NCBI GenBank assembly: GCA_003650925.1
Contig: QMSP01000007.1
Location: 18,800-82,799, forward strand
DNA from: Thermoprotei archaeon
Lineage (GTDB): Archaea; Thermoproteota; Thermoprotei; QMSL01
Reading direction: 5' to 3'
DNA: 64,000 nt
Shown here: positions 1 to 10,230 of the stretch, piece after piece
Numbering within the stretch: the first letter of the stretch is position 1
How the letters are laid out: each line of letters starts with the position of its first letter
Program-made: the position numbers and the translations under genes
Notes under the pieces: model-generated
What the model was told of the DNA's origin: nothing
Databases searched by the model: none
Seen by the model: only the letters and a program-made list of their open reading frames with translations

Positions 1-583
1 CAGGAGTGTTTTCTATCAATGGTGGGGTTATGTCGAGGTATTCTTCGATAATTCTCCTCCTCATCCCTATGATGCCTATCATAGCCCTATTAGCTGCAAA
101 CTCCCAAGGCCTTGGCTGATACATGAGCTTCTCTACGTAGCCATCCTTGACTATAGCAGCTGGATACCTGCCGTAGTCCTTAACTTCCACCGTCGCTACC
201 ACTAGCTCCTCCTTCTGCATCTCCTCCTTGACTTTTCCTAGTATCTCTCCTCTCTCCAGAAGCAGGTCTCCATAGACTATCAGGACGTCATCTTTGACCT
301 TCTCAAAGGCCTTAATGACAGCATCTGCGGTTCCTAGAGGTCTACTCTGCTCGACGTACTCTATTCTCATGCCTAATCTCCTGCCATCCTTTAAGTATGC
401 CTTAATCCTAGACCCCAGAGGGCCTACAACTATTATGGCCTCATCAAAGCCTGCTTCCTTAGCTCGTCTAAGAACCCACTCCAAGATGGGCTTGCTTAAT
501 ACCTGCATCATGGGCTTAGGTCTGGTTAAGGAGAATGGATAGAATCTCTCTCCCTTACCAGCTGCCAGCACTACTAGCTTCAA
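1..583 (-). CDS. sugar-phosphate nucleotidylyltransferase (GlmU/RfbA-like), partial at window edge, TTG start
   Basis: Reverse translation LKLVVLAAGKGERFYPFSLTRPKPMMQVLSKPILEWVLRRAKEAGFDEAIIVVG: nucleotidyltransferase signature. Confidence 0.85.
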   Translation of the reverse strand, partial: MKLVVLAAGKGERFYPFSLTRPKPMMQVLSKPILEWVLRRAKEAGFDEAIIVVGPLGSRIKAYLKDGRRLGMRIEYVEQSRPLGTADAVIKAFEKVKDDVLIVYGDLLLERGEILGKVKEEMQKEELVVATVEVKDYGRYPAAIVKDGYVEKLMYQPRPWEFAANRAMIGIIGMRRRIIEEYLDITPPLIENTP

Positions 584-620
584 GCTCTTGAACCCCCTCT
601 ATGATCTCTAAAGCTTGTTC

Positions 621-767
621 CTATTTTAGACTTAAGCTCGTGCCTCTCTGGCTACGTTGTGGAAACATAGAATTGCACTTGGGACACCAGTACCATCCTG
701 AGGAGCTCTTAGCTCTGAAATCTAGTATTAATGGCTTAGCTCTTGCTCCGCAGTAGGGGCATTTCAT
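621..767 (-). CDS. small zinc-ribbon protein (48 aa)
   Basis: MKCPYCGARAKPLILDFRAKSSSGWYWCPKCNSMFPQRSQRGTSLSLK; two CPxC knuckles; below ORF-track length cutoff. Confidence 0.6.
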   Translation of the reverse strand: MKCPYCGARAKPLILDFRAKSSSGWYWCPKCNSMFPQRSQRGTSLSLK

Positions 768-835
768 GTGCTCACTCAAGAGAGTCTCCCCTAGGATTAA
801 AATCTGGAGAGGCGATATAAAGACTGGGTAAGCGT

Positions 836-1207
836 TTGGCTAAGGCAGGTATGTGCCTCCTAATGACGTGTATTGGAGCCTCTCTAGTACTAGGGGAGGC
901 TACTTTCATCTTCATAGCAAGCCTTATGTGGAATGATATAATGTTATTGTTCTCGTCCAGTCTAGGCATGGTGGCAGGTTTTCTCACCTTTGCTATATCA
1001 GTCAATATGTCCAAGGATGTGAAGGAGGTTAAAAGGCTTGCTCCTCTCCTCTTGATGATGGCTTTCTTGGCTATAGCGTCAGGCGGAGGCCTATTTGCCG
1101 GCTCGATTCTAATAGGCTCCTCAGCTCTCATTTCCATGAAGAGGCCTGAGCTGATGCTTAGGGAGGGAAGGATTCTTGAAAGAGAGAGTGAAGCACCTAG
1201 TGGATGA
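836..1207 (+). CDS. small integral membrane protein
   Basis: Several hydrophobic segments; TTG start; preferred over the antisense ORF 772..1137. Confidence 0.55.
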   Translation: MAKAGMCLLMTCIGASLVLGEATFIFIASLMWNDIMLLFSSSLGMVAGFLTFAISVNMSKDVKEVKRLAPLLLMMAFLAIASGGGLFAGSILIGSSALISMKRPELMLREGRILERESEAPSG

Positions 1208-1874
1208 GCTGCATAGGATATCGAAGAATAACCTTATGGTCTCTTTGAGCTACACAGGTCTTGTTGAGAGGATAGCTTTAGCCTATGAGCTTATGGAGAT
1301 GTCAGTGAATATGCTATCCTCGACCAGCTATCCTTACTTCTACATAAGAGTTAAAGCCTTTGCTCTCAATGAGATAAAGCTCGCTATCTTCCACCTGCTC
1401 TCCGGCTTCTACATTGAGTACTATAGAACTCTAAGACATATCCTTGAGACGTTTATACAAGCCTATTTCCTGGAGACCACCGTAGAGGAAGAACCTCAGA
1501 GGAAGATGAAGGCGATTCTGAAAGAGCTCTCTAGAATGAGAAGAAGAGGGAGAAGCTTTGATCTTAAAATGATATCAAGCCTCTCTGCCCTAAGTAAGCC
1601 CGAGAGAAGGAGAGTTCTGAGGCTCTACAGGAGGTTGACTGAGTATCAACATCCCTCAATAGCTCAAATGGTTAATGAGCGGATTCATACTCTAGCATCA
1701 TTTAGTTTCAGCCTTGAGCAGTATAGCAAAGGTGTTGATCTGCTCCTTGAAGTGCTTGACGTTGGGCTATCTCTTCTCTGTTCCTTGGACGATACGATAA
1801 GGAAGGCTCTTTGCTCATATGAAGAGCTGCTGAAAGCTCTAGATATGAAGTTCACTCTTAGAAAGTTATCCTGA
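1176..1874 (+). CDS. uncharacterised alpha-helical protein
   Basis: Long ORF, co-directional and slightly overlapping upstream gene; no family recognised. Confidence 0.65.
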   Translation: MKERVKHLVDELHRISKNNLMVSLSYTGLVERIALAYELMEMSVNMLSSTSYPYFYIRVKAFALNEIKLAIFHLLSGFYIEYYRTLRHILETFIQAYFLETTVEEEPQRKMKAILKELSRMRRRGRSFDLKMISSLSALSKPERRRVLRLYRRLTEYQHPSIAQMVNERIHTLASFSFSLEQYSKGVDLLLEVLDVGLSLLCSLDDTIRKALCSYEELLKALDMKFTLRKLS

Positions 1875-1885
1875 GGAGAGCACTC

Positions 1886-2686
1886 ATGAGGCTGGCTGTG
1901 TCTACATGGTCACTATCATATATGAGCCTGGATGAGGCCATAAGAACCATCAAGCGCTTAGGAGTGGACGTTGTTGAAATTCTCTTGGATGAACCTCATC
2001 TAAGGCCCGCTGACATGAGCAGCAAGATGCTCCTCAGAGTCAAGGAACTTGTCAATAGCACGGGTCTAGAGGTGATAATCCATGCCCCCTTCCTAAACCT
2101 TAATATTGCTTCAGCTGATGAAACAAAGAGATCCTATTCAAGTAATCTATACAAGAGAGCCCTAGAGGTCGCCTACACTCTAGAGGCTGAGCTCATCACC
2201 TTTCACCCAGGCTATCCTGACTTTCCTGGCATATATGAGCAGAGCTTGCTCCTCTCCATAAATACTATGACCAAAATACTGGACATGGCCTCTCAACTTG
2301 GAGTGAATGTGGCCATAGAGAACATGATAGATACCAAAAGAGAGATCCTCTGTGTTACAGCTGAGGACACGTTGATGTATTTGAACTCCTTAGGAGATAG
2401 AGTCCTTTTAACCCTTGACCTTGGTCATGCTCACATAGCTAGAGAGCTATACAACTTCATACGAAAGCTCTCTGACGTCATAGTCAATGTCCATATCCAC
2501 GATAACGATGGAGCATACGACCAGCATCTACCTCTTGGCATGGGCACATTAAACTACAGTGCAGCCTTGAGCTCTCTTCTGAAACATGCTAAAGGTCTTA
2601 GGTACCTCACCATAGAGACCACGCCTAGGATAGGTGAGGAAGGCGTGGTGATGACTATTAAGAGGCTGGAGGAATTGATATACTGA
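1886..2686 (+). CDS. sugar phosphate isomerase/epimerase (xylose isomerase-like TIM barrel)
   Basis: MRLAVSTWSLSYMSLDEAI...ITFHPGY...VAIENM...LTLDLGHAH...HIHDNDG. Confidence 0.85.
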   Translation: MRLAVSTWSLSYMSLDEAIRTIKRLGVDVVEILLDEPHLRPADMSSKMLLRVKELVNSTGLEVIIHAPFLNLNIASADETKRSYSSNLYKRALEVAYTLEAELITFHPGYPDFPGIYEQSLLLSINTMTKILDMASQLGVNVAIENMIDTKREILCVTAEDTLMYLNSLGDRVLLTLDLGHAHIARELYNFIRKLSDVIVNVHIHDNDGAYDQHLPLGMGTLNYSAALSSLLKHAKGLRYLTIETTPRIGEEGVVMTIKRLEELIY

Positions 2687-2695
2687 GGGGCCATT

Positions 2696-3529
2696 ATGTC
2701 GTCTAAAGAATTCGTGCCTGAAGTGCCAATGATAGCCATACTGGGCAGGAAGGCATCAGGGAAAACTAGGCTAATAGAGCTGTTGACAAAGGAGCTATCA
2801 AGGCAGGGCTTTAAGGTCATGTCCTGCAAACACATAGCATGTAGTGATTTTGACTTTGATAGACAAGGCACTGACACTTGGAGACTATACTCAAGTGGCT
2901 CTTATGCCGTACTGGCCTACTACGATGAGAAGCTTGTCATGTTCATGAAGATGAGCTCTAGCCCTCTTGAAGTAATATCATCTCTAGCGAGCTTTATTCA
3001 AGCCGATGTAGTATTCCTCGAGGGATTCTCCAGGTACATAGCAGAGAATGAACTAGTCCCTAAGCTCATCTGTATCAAAGAGCTTGAAGATATAGCTGTC
3101 TATAAAGACGTGAAGAAGATCATGGCCTTTTGCTACATGGGGATGAAGTCCATAAAGCATGAGCTCTCATCTGACATATGCATTCTCCATATACCTGTCC
3201 AGATGAGGGCGTTATTGAGCATGGTGCAGGGATATATAAGAGAATGGAAGGAGGTTATTAGGCTCTTTTCACAGCTACCTCAGGCTAACTGTGGCCAATG
3301 TAGCCCTGGTCTCTGTATAGAGCTTGCTAAAATGATAGTAAAAGGCAGAGCTTCTCTTAAGGACTGTAGAATGCTGCATCAGGATAGGCTAGTCTTGGTT
3401 CACAGAGGTAGAAGAGTTCCTTTAAATAAGTTCGTTGAAGAGCTAATGTTTGATACCGTCACTGCCATGCTTAGAAACCTTAAATACGTTGGTAAGGAGA
3501 TCAATAGGATAAGGATCGAGTCATGGTAA
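2696..3529 (+). CDS. MobB-like P-loop protein with C-terminal 4Fe-4S-type cysteine cluster
   Basis: AILGRKASGKTRLIELLTKELSRQGFKVMSCKH plus C-terminal CGQCSPGLCIELAKMIVKGRASLKDC. Confidence 0.75.
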   Translation: MSSKEFVPEVPMIAILGRKASGKTRLIELLTKELSRQGFKVMSCKHIACSDFDFDRQGTDTWRLYSSGSYAVLAYYDEKLVMFMKMSSSPLEVISSLASFIQADVVFLEGFSRYIAENELVPKLICIKELEDIAVYKDVKKIMAFCYMGMKSIKHELSSDICILHIPVQMRALLSMVQGYIREWKEVIRLFSQLPQANCGQCSPGLCIELAKMIVKGRASLKDCRMLHQDRLVLVHRGRRVPLNKFVEELMFDTVTAMLRNLKYVGKEINRIRIESW

Positions 3530-3598
3530 TATGAGCTAGGTATTTTACATGTAAGCTTCTTATATTACATTCATCTCAGTCTCTCCGAGGGTGTTTGA

Positions 3599-4297
3599 TT
3601 GAAGTCAAACTCTGCCATCAACGCCCTCCTCAGGCCTAAGATCAACCTGGTAAGCCTAATGGTCGTGATCACAACATGGGCCCTACTAGCCCTAAGCCTA
3701 TGTCTTCCCTGGTATGTAGTGAGGTCTATCAATGGCCTATACCTGCTATTTCCATGGGGATACGCAAAGGTTCGAAGATTATCAGTATTTCCGCTACTCA
3801 ATGGCAACATAGTTGAGATGGCGTTCATTCTTGATAGCCTCTCAGCAAAAGTACTCCTAAGCACCATCAGCATCATAGTCTCAACCATGGCCAGGATAGC
3901 GTCCAAATCAGAATCCAAGATGGCAAAGCTACTGATAGCCTTGACCTTAGGCTCGTCTGGAATCCTCTTGTTGGCATCAGCCATAGCCTTTCAGTATGAA
4001 GTCATCCTCAGATACTACTTCATATCATCAAGTGTTGACCTATACTACGGGCTTGTACTAGCATATGCTCTCGCCATAGCGCTTCTCCTTCAGGCTCTCA
4101 AGATACCTGAGAACATGATCATATACGAGCTAGTGCCCATTGAAGAAGTTGCACGCAGTGACATTGTCAGGCCTAAGCTGATGACTTATCTAAAGGCAGT
4201 CGCCACAGCCTTGGTGATAATTTATAATATCCTGTATAGAATATTATCCCCTGGTGTACCAATCCATGATAGAGCTCATGACTGGACGAAGACCTGA
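3599..4297 (+). CDS. polytopic membrane protein, unknown
   Basis: Multiple hydrophobic segments; TTG start. Confidence 0.55.
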   Translation: MKSNSAINALLRPKINLVSLMVVITTWALLALSLCLPWYVVRSINGLYLLFPWGYAKVRRLSVFPLLNGNIVEMAFILDSLSAKVLLSTISIIVSTMARIASKSESKMAKLLIALTLGSSGILLLASAIAFQYEVILRYYFISSSVDLYYGLVLAYALAIALLLQALKIPENMIIYELVPIEEVARSDIVRPKLMTYLKAVATALVIIYNILYRILSPGVPIHDRAHDWTKT

Positions 4298-4499
4298 CCC
4301 CCAGGGCTACTACATGGTTCTCATGCCTAAGGAAGGTCTAGGAGAGCTCTATGAGCTGATAAGGAGATATGAAGGCCTGGGCGTTATAGTGGAGGACTGG
4401 GGTGAGCATGTAGTTCTCAAGAGTAGGTCAAGGAGTATCCTCAAGAAGTTCCTCAAGGAGGCTAAGATGAGAGGCGCTGTGATTAAGGGCGAGATATGA
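4254..4499 (+). CDS. small conserved-looking protein (about 81 aa)
   Basis: YYMVLMPKEGLGELYELIRRYEGLGVIVEDWGEHVVLKS; overlaps upstream gene; exact start uncertain. Confidence 0.5.
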   Translation: MYQSMIELMTGRRPDPQGYYMVLMPKEGLGELYELIRRYEGLGVIVEDWGEHVVLKSRSRSILKKFLKEAKMRGAVIKGEI

Positions 4500-5376
4500 C
4501 TAGCTTGGCCACGAGGTCTCCTTTCTTGACTCCTAGACTTTCAGCTACTGGATTACACTTAGCTATTAGAAGGAAGGCTACAGGCTTTGAGATCTTCTTT
4601 TCAGCTATATATTCCGATAACATCTCGTAGTTGCCTAGACCTTTTGCTATTATGAGGTCACACCTGGCTATCTCCTCTAGCACCTCATCAGGAGCCCATT
4701 CCAGCACAAGACCTGAAGCTCCTGAGCCTGAGCCTAAGACTCTATCTGCTACTTCACTCAACCCTATCTCGGTAGCATCCTTAAGCGTTACATCATTTTG
4801 AAAGGGATAGCTCTTCACTATAGCCGTAATCTCAGGCCCTAACTCCCTTATCTCGCTCATGAGCAGTTTGTCAAATATCACTTCTCCAGCATTATCACAC
4901 AAGTAGACAATTCTTCTACTCCTCTTAATCAAGTCTACTATGAGGCTTCTATCATCCTTCGAGAGTTGTGCCTCCTTCAAATATGTGAGCCAGTTTCTAG
5001 GGTCGAAGTCGTAGTCAGCTATCCCTACGTCCACAGCATTTCCAGCAATGGCTATTCTTATCAATTCCTTAATCCTCTCCACTACCTCCTTGCTCTCAAG
5101 CTTCCTCTCTATAGTCCTGCTCAGTCTCATAGCTACTTCATTACTCAACTTCTTGTATTCCTCGTACGGATCATCAACTCCAGTCACTTCTCTTATGTAC
5201 TTGAAGGTGTGAGCAGCTACAACTGGACCCAACAAACCCTCTTCTAGCCCTCTTCTAACTATATCGACTACCTTCAGCATCGCTCTCATCATTGCTTTCT
5301 CATCCTTCATAAGCATGTTTAGATCTCTTAGCCTCACCTCTATCAAGCATGGTATACACTCTGGTTTAGGCTTCAT
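4483..5376 (-). CDS. DUF89/ARMT1-like damage-control phosphatase family protein
   Basis: MKPKPECIPCLIEVRLRDLN...; VYLCDNAGEVIFDKLL; DLIIAKGLGNYEML. Confidence 0.8.
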   Translation of the reverse strand: MKPKPECIPCLIEVRLRDLNMLMKDEKAMMRAMLKVVDIVRRGLEEGLLGPVVAAHTFKYIREVTGVDDPYEEYKKLSNEVAMRLSRTIERKLESKEVVERIKELIRIAIAGNAVDVGIADYDFDPRNWLTYLKEAQLSKDDRSLIVDLIKRSRRIVYLCDNAGEVIFDKLLMSEIRELGPEITAIVKSYPFQNDVTLKDATEIGLSEVADRVLGSGSGASGLVLEWAPDEVLEEIARCDLIIAKGLGNYEMLSEYIAEKKISKPVAFLLIAKCNPVAESLGVKKGDLVAKLVISRP

Positions 5377-5428
5377 CAGGAAGCCCTTAATAGAAATTCA
5401 AGTTTATATTGCTAACGGTAGATGAGGC

Positions 5429-5956
5429 TTGCCCTTTAGGTCATGTAGGATTGTGCTCATGGCTCACTGCATCCTCAACTCAAATACTCGCGCACAAGGC
5501 CTTGTCGTAGACAGCAAGCTCAGAGGGGGGGCCTATATGCTTGTATCTGAGGTCCTTCGCCTAGGATATGGGATAGAACAGCTTCCATGTCCAGAGCTAG
5601 CCTTAGAAGGCCTTTTTAGAAGGCCTATGACGAAGAAAGACTATGAGCTAAGAGGCCTAAGAGAAGTTTGCACTAAGCTCTTAAGAGGTCTCGTAGATAA
5701 CAGCTTAAAGCCTCTAGTCAGAGACAGCATTAAGGTCACTGCCTTCATAGGTGTAGCGGGCTCACCAAGTTGTGGCGTGAGATATACTCACATAGATAAT
5801 CCTTTGTCGAGGCAAAAAGGTATGGGGATCTTCACAGAGGAGCTAGTCAAGGCTCTCCAAAGGCTAGGGATAAAGCCTTTGCTTCTAGAATGGGACTTCA
5901 GAAGGCCTTATGAAAGCACTGAGGAGGTGATACAGGTCCTTGAAAGAGTTTTATAG
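5429..5956 (+). CDS. TudS/DUF523-related putative desulfidase
   Basis: AHCILNSNTRAQG...QLPCPEL...GVAGSPSCGVRYTH Cys motifs. Confidence 0.65.
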   Translation: MPFRSCRIVLMAHCILNSNTRAQGLVVDSKLRGGAYMLVSEVLRLGYGIEQLPCPELALEGLFRRPMTKKDYELRGLREVCTKLLRGLVDNSLKPLVRDSIKVTAFIGVAGSPSCGVRYTHIDNPLSRQKGMGIFTEELVKALQRLGIKPLLLEWDFRRPYESTEEVIQVLERVL

Positions 5957-6557
5957 GAGAAGAGCTGTAGTATTTGATGTTGATGGTACTCTTGTGGACC
6001 TTAAGGTTGACAAGAACGCCTACAACAGAGTAGTATCTGAGATGATAAACTATGCCATAAATCTAGAAATGCCAATACATGTAATACCCGAGAAGGCGAG
6101 TATCTCGAGTCTGTGGAGATCCATACTAAGCTGGTGTTGGCTCCATAGGAGAGACTCTATACTAACTATCATGAAGTCCTTAAACGCCATAATACTAAAG
6201 GCTGAGCAGAAATGGGCTACTAATGTAAAACCCATAGACAAGACCATAGCCCTTCTCAAGAAGCTCATTGAGAGAGAGTCATCTATTCTAGGCATATTTA
6301 CCATAGGCAGTCATAAAGCAACTGCACTAAAGCTAAGGAGAGTTGGTCTGAATCACAGTATCTTCAAGGCGATAGTCTCAAGAGAGCTTGTGCTATTTAG
6401 AATAAAGCCTGATCCTTATCATCTAGCGGTAACTCTTAGAATGATGAACATCAAGCCTGAGGAGGCCATTGTAGTAGGCGACTCCAAAGCAGATATGTTC
6501 AGCGCAGAAAGTCTAGGATGCGAGTACATTGATGTGTCCTCACTCATCCAGAGATAG
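5940..6557 (+). CDS. HAD-superfamily hydrolase
   Basis: VVFDVDGTLVD; KPDPYHLAV; VVGDSKADMFSAESLG. Confidence 0.85.
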   Translation: MKEFYRRRAVVFDVDGTLVDLKVDKNAYNRVVSEMINYAINLEMPIHVIPEKASISSLWRSILSWCWLHRRDSILTIMKSLNAIILKAEQKWATNVKPIDKTIALLKKLIERESSILGIFTIGSHKATALKLRRVGLNHSIFKAIVSRELVLFRIKPDPYHLAVTLRMMNIKPEEAIVVGDSKADMFSAESLGCEYIDVSSLIQR

Positions 6558-7376
6558 TCTTGTACAAATCTCAGGCGTCTCTCCAATCAGAGCCCTATAG
6601 ACGTAGTCCTCTCTAAGGCCATTGATAAAGAGTACTTCAATCCCCTTTTCCACAGCTCTGAAAGCCTCCATAGCCTTGCCTAGTATTCCCTTGGTGACAT
6701 CAGGATATTGACATCTAAGCTTTATCCTCCTTAGATCATGGGGTTTCACTACGCTCAAAAGCCTTGCCTCAGGATCTAGTAATGGATCACTAGTGAAGAT
6801 GCCATCAACCTCCATGGCAAATATCAACCTCTTAGCCTTTAATTTTATGGCAAGCTCAGTGGCTATGTAGTCTCCTGAGACTATCCTAAAGCCTCTATCA
6901 GAGTCGAGGACTACATCACCGTGAAGTAGAGGTACCAGACCCAGGTCTAGAGCCTTCACTACTAAGTCAAGAGGTACTGGCAGACCCTCGCTAGATGCTA
7001 GAGCAAAGGACATCGGATGTAGGGGTATAGCCTTGGTGCCAGAGCTCTTCAACTCCTTTAGTAGCTCTATAGTGAGGGTCTCTACAGCTATCTTAGTTAC
7101 AGTAACTCCTTCAAGCTGATGAGGCTCCTTAAAGCCCTCATCGAGCCTATACATTTTCGCCTGAGGATGCCCAAAGGAACCAGCGCCATGCACCAGAATC
7201 AGCCTAACCTCATTGATAGCTCTTGATATCTCCTTACACAACCTCCTCACTACATCTCTTCTCATAACCATGGGCTTGCTTTTATCAGTAATTAGAGAAC
7301 CACCCAGCTTAAGGACTACTAGAGGCCGTTCTCTGGAGCTTTTAAGGTTTCTACTCTTCCTATCATCAAGGCTCAA
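6540..7376 (-). CDS. isopentenyl phosphate kinase
   Basis: VVLKLGGSLITDKSKP; LVHGAGSFGHPQAKMYRLDEGF; LLHGDVVLDSDRGFRIVSGDYIATELA. Confidence 0.88.
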   Translation of the reverse strand: MSLDDRKSRNLKSSRERPLVVLKLGGSLITDKSKPMVMRRDVVRRLCKEISRAINEVRLILVHGAGSFGHPQAKMYRLDEGFKEPHQLEGVTVTKIAVETLTIELLKELKSSGTKAIPLHPMSFALASSEGLPVPLDLVVKALDLGLVPLLHGDVVLDSDRGFRIVSGDYIATELAIKLKAKRLIFAMEVDGIFTSDPLLDPEARLLSVVKPHDLRRIKLRCQYPDVTKGILGKAMEAFRAVEKGIEVLFINGLREDYVYRALIGETPEICTRLSLDE

Positions 7377-7629
7377 TACAGACCCTCCTGATCATGATTT
7401 TGACAGAAGGTTCTATGCTCTTTATGGTATCAGCTATTCTCTCTATGTTCTCATCTAGAGCATAGAGGTATGCTTTGTTTAGTCTAGGCTCCAGAAGCAC
7501 TATAGCAAGGAGTTTCCTTCCATCACCTACAAGATACTCATAGGCATGCATCCTGACGTAGAAGCCCTTTTCTCGTAAAGCCTTCGCTAGCTTCCATCTG
7601 CCATGATGATTTAATAGGAGATTCCACAC
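7366..7629 (-). CDS. small hypothetical protein
   Basis: ORF with overlapping start/stop to downstream gene, same strand. Confidence 0.45.
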   Translation of the reverse strand: MWNLLLNHHGRWKLAKALREKGFYVRMHAYEYLVGDGRKLLAIVLLEPRLNKAYLYALDENIERIADTIKSIEPSVKIMIRRVCIEP

Positions 7630-7676
7630 GTGTGTAATAAATCGAACTCAGCTTATTATCCTAGCGGGGAGAGAAC

Positions 7677-8465
7677 TTGACCATAGTATCGCCTGACCTA
7701 GTCGAAAAGCATGTAGCGAAAGATGAACTGCTTGAGCAGGCCTATTACATGCTTGAGGGTGATGAGGAGGTGCAGTCCCTCCTCAGAATGGCTAATGTCA
7801 TGGCTGTGGGAAGGCTTAGGTATAATGATCATGGCGTTGTACACTCAAGAATAGTAGCTGGTAGTGCTCTTGAGATGTTCGATATACTCTCGCGTTATGT
7901 CACTCCTTCAATCGTGAAAGATAGGGTAGGTACAAGACGTGAAGCCAAGCTAGTTGTGCTGCTTGGTGCTTACCTCCACGATATAGGTAATGCAATTCAC
8001 AGGCAAGACCATCACATACATGGATATTACATAGCTGATCAGATTCTGCGAAGACTACTGCCAAGGATCTTTGGATACGAAGGGAGGAGAGTTCACATGA
8101 TAAGAATGGAGGTTCTGCACTGCATATACTCTCACCATGAAGAGGTACACTGCCTTAGTCTTGAGGCTGGCATTGTAAAAGTTGCAGACGGCACTGACAT
8201 GGCCAAGGGCAGGGCAAGAGTGCCCTATGAGTTGGGCAAGGTTGATATTCACTCTCTATCAGCTCTAGCCATAGATAAAGTTGAGATTGAGAGAGGAACC
8301 TCTAAGCCTGTAAGAATAGTTGTGGGAATGAGCAATGAGGCTGGAGTTTTTCAAGTTGAGGAGATCCTCGGCAGGAAGATAAAAACGTCAGGAATAGGGA
8401 GATATATAGAGGTCTTCGCCATAGGTAAGGACGGCAGATTGAGAGTTACCTATAGCTTCCAGTAG
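7677..8465 (+). CDS. HD-domain phosphohydrolase
   Basis: RYNDHGVVHSRIVAGSALEMFDIL; LLGAYLHDIGNAIHRQDHHIHG; SHHEE. Confidence 0.8.
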   Translation: MTIVSPDLVEKHVAKDELLEQAYYMLEGDEEVQSLLRMANVMAVGRLRYNDHGVVHSRIVAGSALEMFDILSRYVTPSIVKDRVGTRREAKLVVLLGAYLHDIGNAIHRQDHHIHGYYIADQILRRLLPRIFGYEGRRVHMIRMEVLHCIYSHHEEVHCLSLEAGIVKVADGTDMAKGRARVPYELGKVDIHSLSALAIDKVEIERGTSKPVRIVVGMSNEAGVFQVEEILGRKIKTSGIGRYIEVFAIGKDGRLRVTYSFQ

Positions 8466-8481
8466 TTAGCTTTAAGCATAT

Positions 8482-10191
8482 GTGAGGGTGGAAGATATGA
8501 GCCCTGCTGTTCACTTCGTCAAACAAGCTGTGGAGCACATACTCAGGAGATTTCCATCCCTGGAGGTATACACTTGTGAGTCCGGAGTTACTCCATCAGG
8601 GAAGATACACCTAGGCAACTTCTTTGACATGTGTATTGCTGATGCCATTCGAAGAGCGCTTAAGGACGAGGGATTTAAGGCTCGCCACATACTGGTGATA
8701 GACTCAAGAGATCCATTTAGAAGAGCGCCTGAGTTCGCTCCTGAGGACTTCAAAAAAGAGGAGGAGGCCTATAGAGGGCTTCCCTTTGAGCTAGTGCCTG
8801 ATCCTTGGGGCTGTCATCGTAATTATGTTGAACACTTCGTAAGGCCTCTTCTCTCCTCGCTGAAGGAATATGAAATCATCGCAGAGGTCAAATATGCCTC
8901 TGAAATACACAGAGACCCTACCTTCGTAAAGTTGGTTCTTGACATAATTAGAAGACGTGAAGAAGCGCGTAAAGTGTTGAATGAGGTAAGGAGAAGAGCA
9001 GGCCATACAAGGCTCTATCCAGAGGGCTGGATACCTTATAGGCCTCTATGTAAAGGCTGTGGACGCATAAGTGAGGACGTTGAAGTGACAGAGCTCATAG
9101 ATGACCATAGCATAGGATATAAGTGCAGAGTCTGTGGCTATGAAGGAGTAGCTGACGTTAGAAGAGGGGAAGGTAAGCCACCTTGGAGGATAGACTGGCC
9201 ATTGAGATGGATCTTGTTCAACGTTAACTTCGAACCCCTTGGAAAAGACCACATGGCCAGTGGTAGTAGTTATGACACTGCTCGAGCTCTGCTAAGGGAG
9301 CTCTATGGAAGAGAGCCTCCCGTATCCATCTTCTATGATTTCGTATTGCTCAGGACAAAGGAAGGTAAGCTTGAGAAGTTCTCAAAGAGAAAGGGCATAG
9401 GCCTTGGAGTTGACGAGTGGCTCAACTACGCCCCTCCTGAGGTATTGAAGTTCATGATATTGAGGAGAGATGTGAAGGACATTGAGAAGGAGGCTCTTCC
9501 ACACTGGGAGTTTGACCCTAAGCAGATACCCAGCTATGTAGAGGAGTTTGATAAGCTTGAGGAGGCATATTTTAACCTGGAGGCCCAGCCTCCCAGACTG
9601 AGGGATAGGATAAAACTAACTTATGAGCTTGTCATGGGTAGTCGCATTCCTCTGAAAAGGCCATCAAGGCTCTCATACTATACAGCCATCATAATATCGC
9701 AGAGGGCAACAAGCCTAGAGGAGGGCATCGAGATTCTGAGGAAGATGAAGATATTACCAGCTGATGCAAGCAGCTATGAAGTTGAAGATGCCATGAGGAG
9801 ATTGAAGATGGCGAAAAGATGGGTCGATGACTTCGCTCCTGAGTATAAGTTCATAGTCCCTGAAGTACCTGAGGAAGCTCTAACCCTCCTTGATGAAAAG
9901 GATGCTGAAGCCCTAAAGAGGCTCTCTGATGGTCTGCTTAAAGGGGTCATAGACAAGAACACTCTAAGGGAGGCTGTATGGAACATAGCCATAGAGGTCT
10001 ATGGCGACAAGAGGCTTTCCAAAAGAGTGTATAGAGCAGCATATATAGCGTTATCAGGCAAAACCTCCGGGCCTCCCCTCGTTAAGCTCATATTCGAGCT
10101 ATCGAATCCCGACTTCGCTGCAGATAGGTTTAGAAAGATAAGTGAAAGAGTGCTAAAGAGGTTACATCTGAATCGTTTAAGGGAGGGGTAG
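8482..10191 (+). CDS. lysS: lysyl-tRNA synthetase, class I
   Basis: CESGVTPSGKIHLGNF (HIGH-like), FSKRKGIGLGVDEWL (KMSKS-like), Zn cysteines; archaeal class I LysRS. Confidence 0.93.
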   Translation: MRVEDMSPAVHFVKQAVEHILRRFPSLEVYTCESGVTPSGKIHLGNFFDMCIADAIRRALKDEGFKARHILVIDSRDPFRRAPEFAPEDFKKEEEAYRGLPFELVPDPWGCHRNYVEHFVRPLLSSLKEYEIIAEVKYASEIHRDPTFVKLVLDIIRRREEARKVLNEVRRRAGHTRLYPEGWIPYRPLCKGCGRISEDVEVTELIDDHSIGYKCRVCGYEGVADVRRGEGKPPWRIDWPLRWILFNVNFEPLGKDHMASGSSYDTARALLRELYGREPPVSIFYDFVLLRTKEGKLEKFSKRKGIGLGVDEWLNYAPPEVLKFMILRRDVKDIEKEALPHWEFDPKQIPSYVEEFDKLEEAYFNLEAQPPRLRDRIKLTYELVMGSRIPLKRPSRLSYYTAIIISQRATSLEEGIEILRKMKILPADASSYEVEDAMRRLKMAKRWVDDFAPEYKFIVPEVPEEALTLLDEKDAEALKRLSDGLLKGVIDKNTLREAVWNIAIEVYGDKRLSKRVYRAAYIALSGKTSGPPLVKLIFELSNPDFAADRFRKISERVLKRLHLNRLREG

Positions 10192-10230
10192 AGAGAAAAG
10201 ATTTTAATACCCTAGTATACTTCGTTTACG

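Noticed and set aside
772-1137. 121-aa minus ORF
   Set aside because: Antisense to a better membrane-protein ORF (836..1207) with normal hydrophobic pattern.
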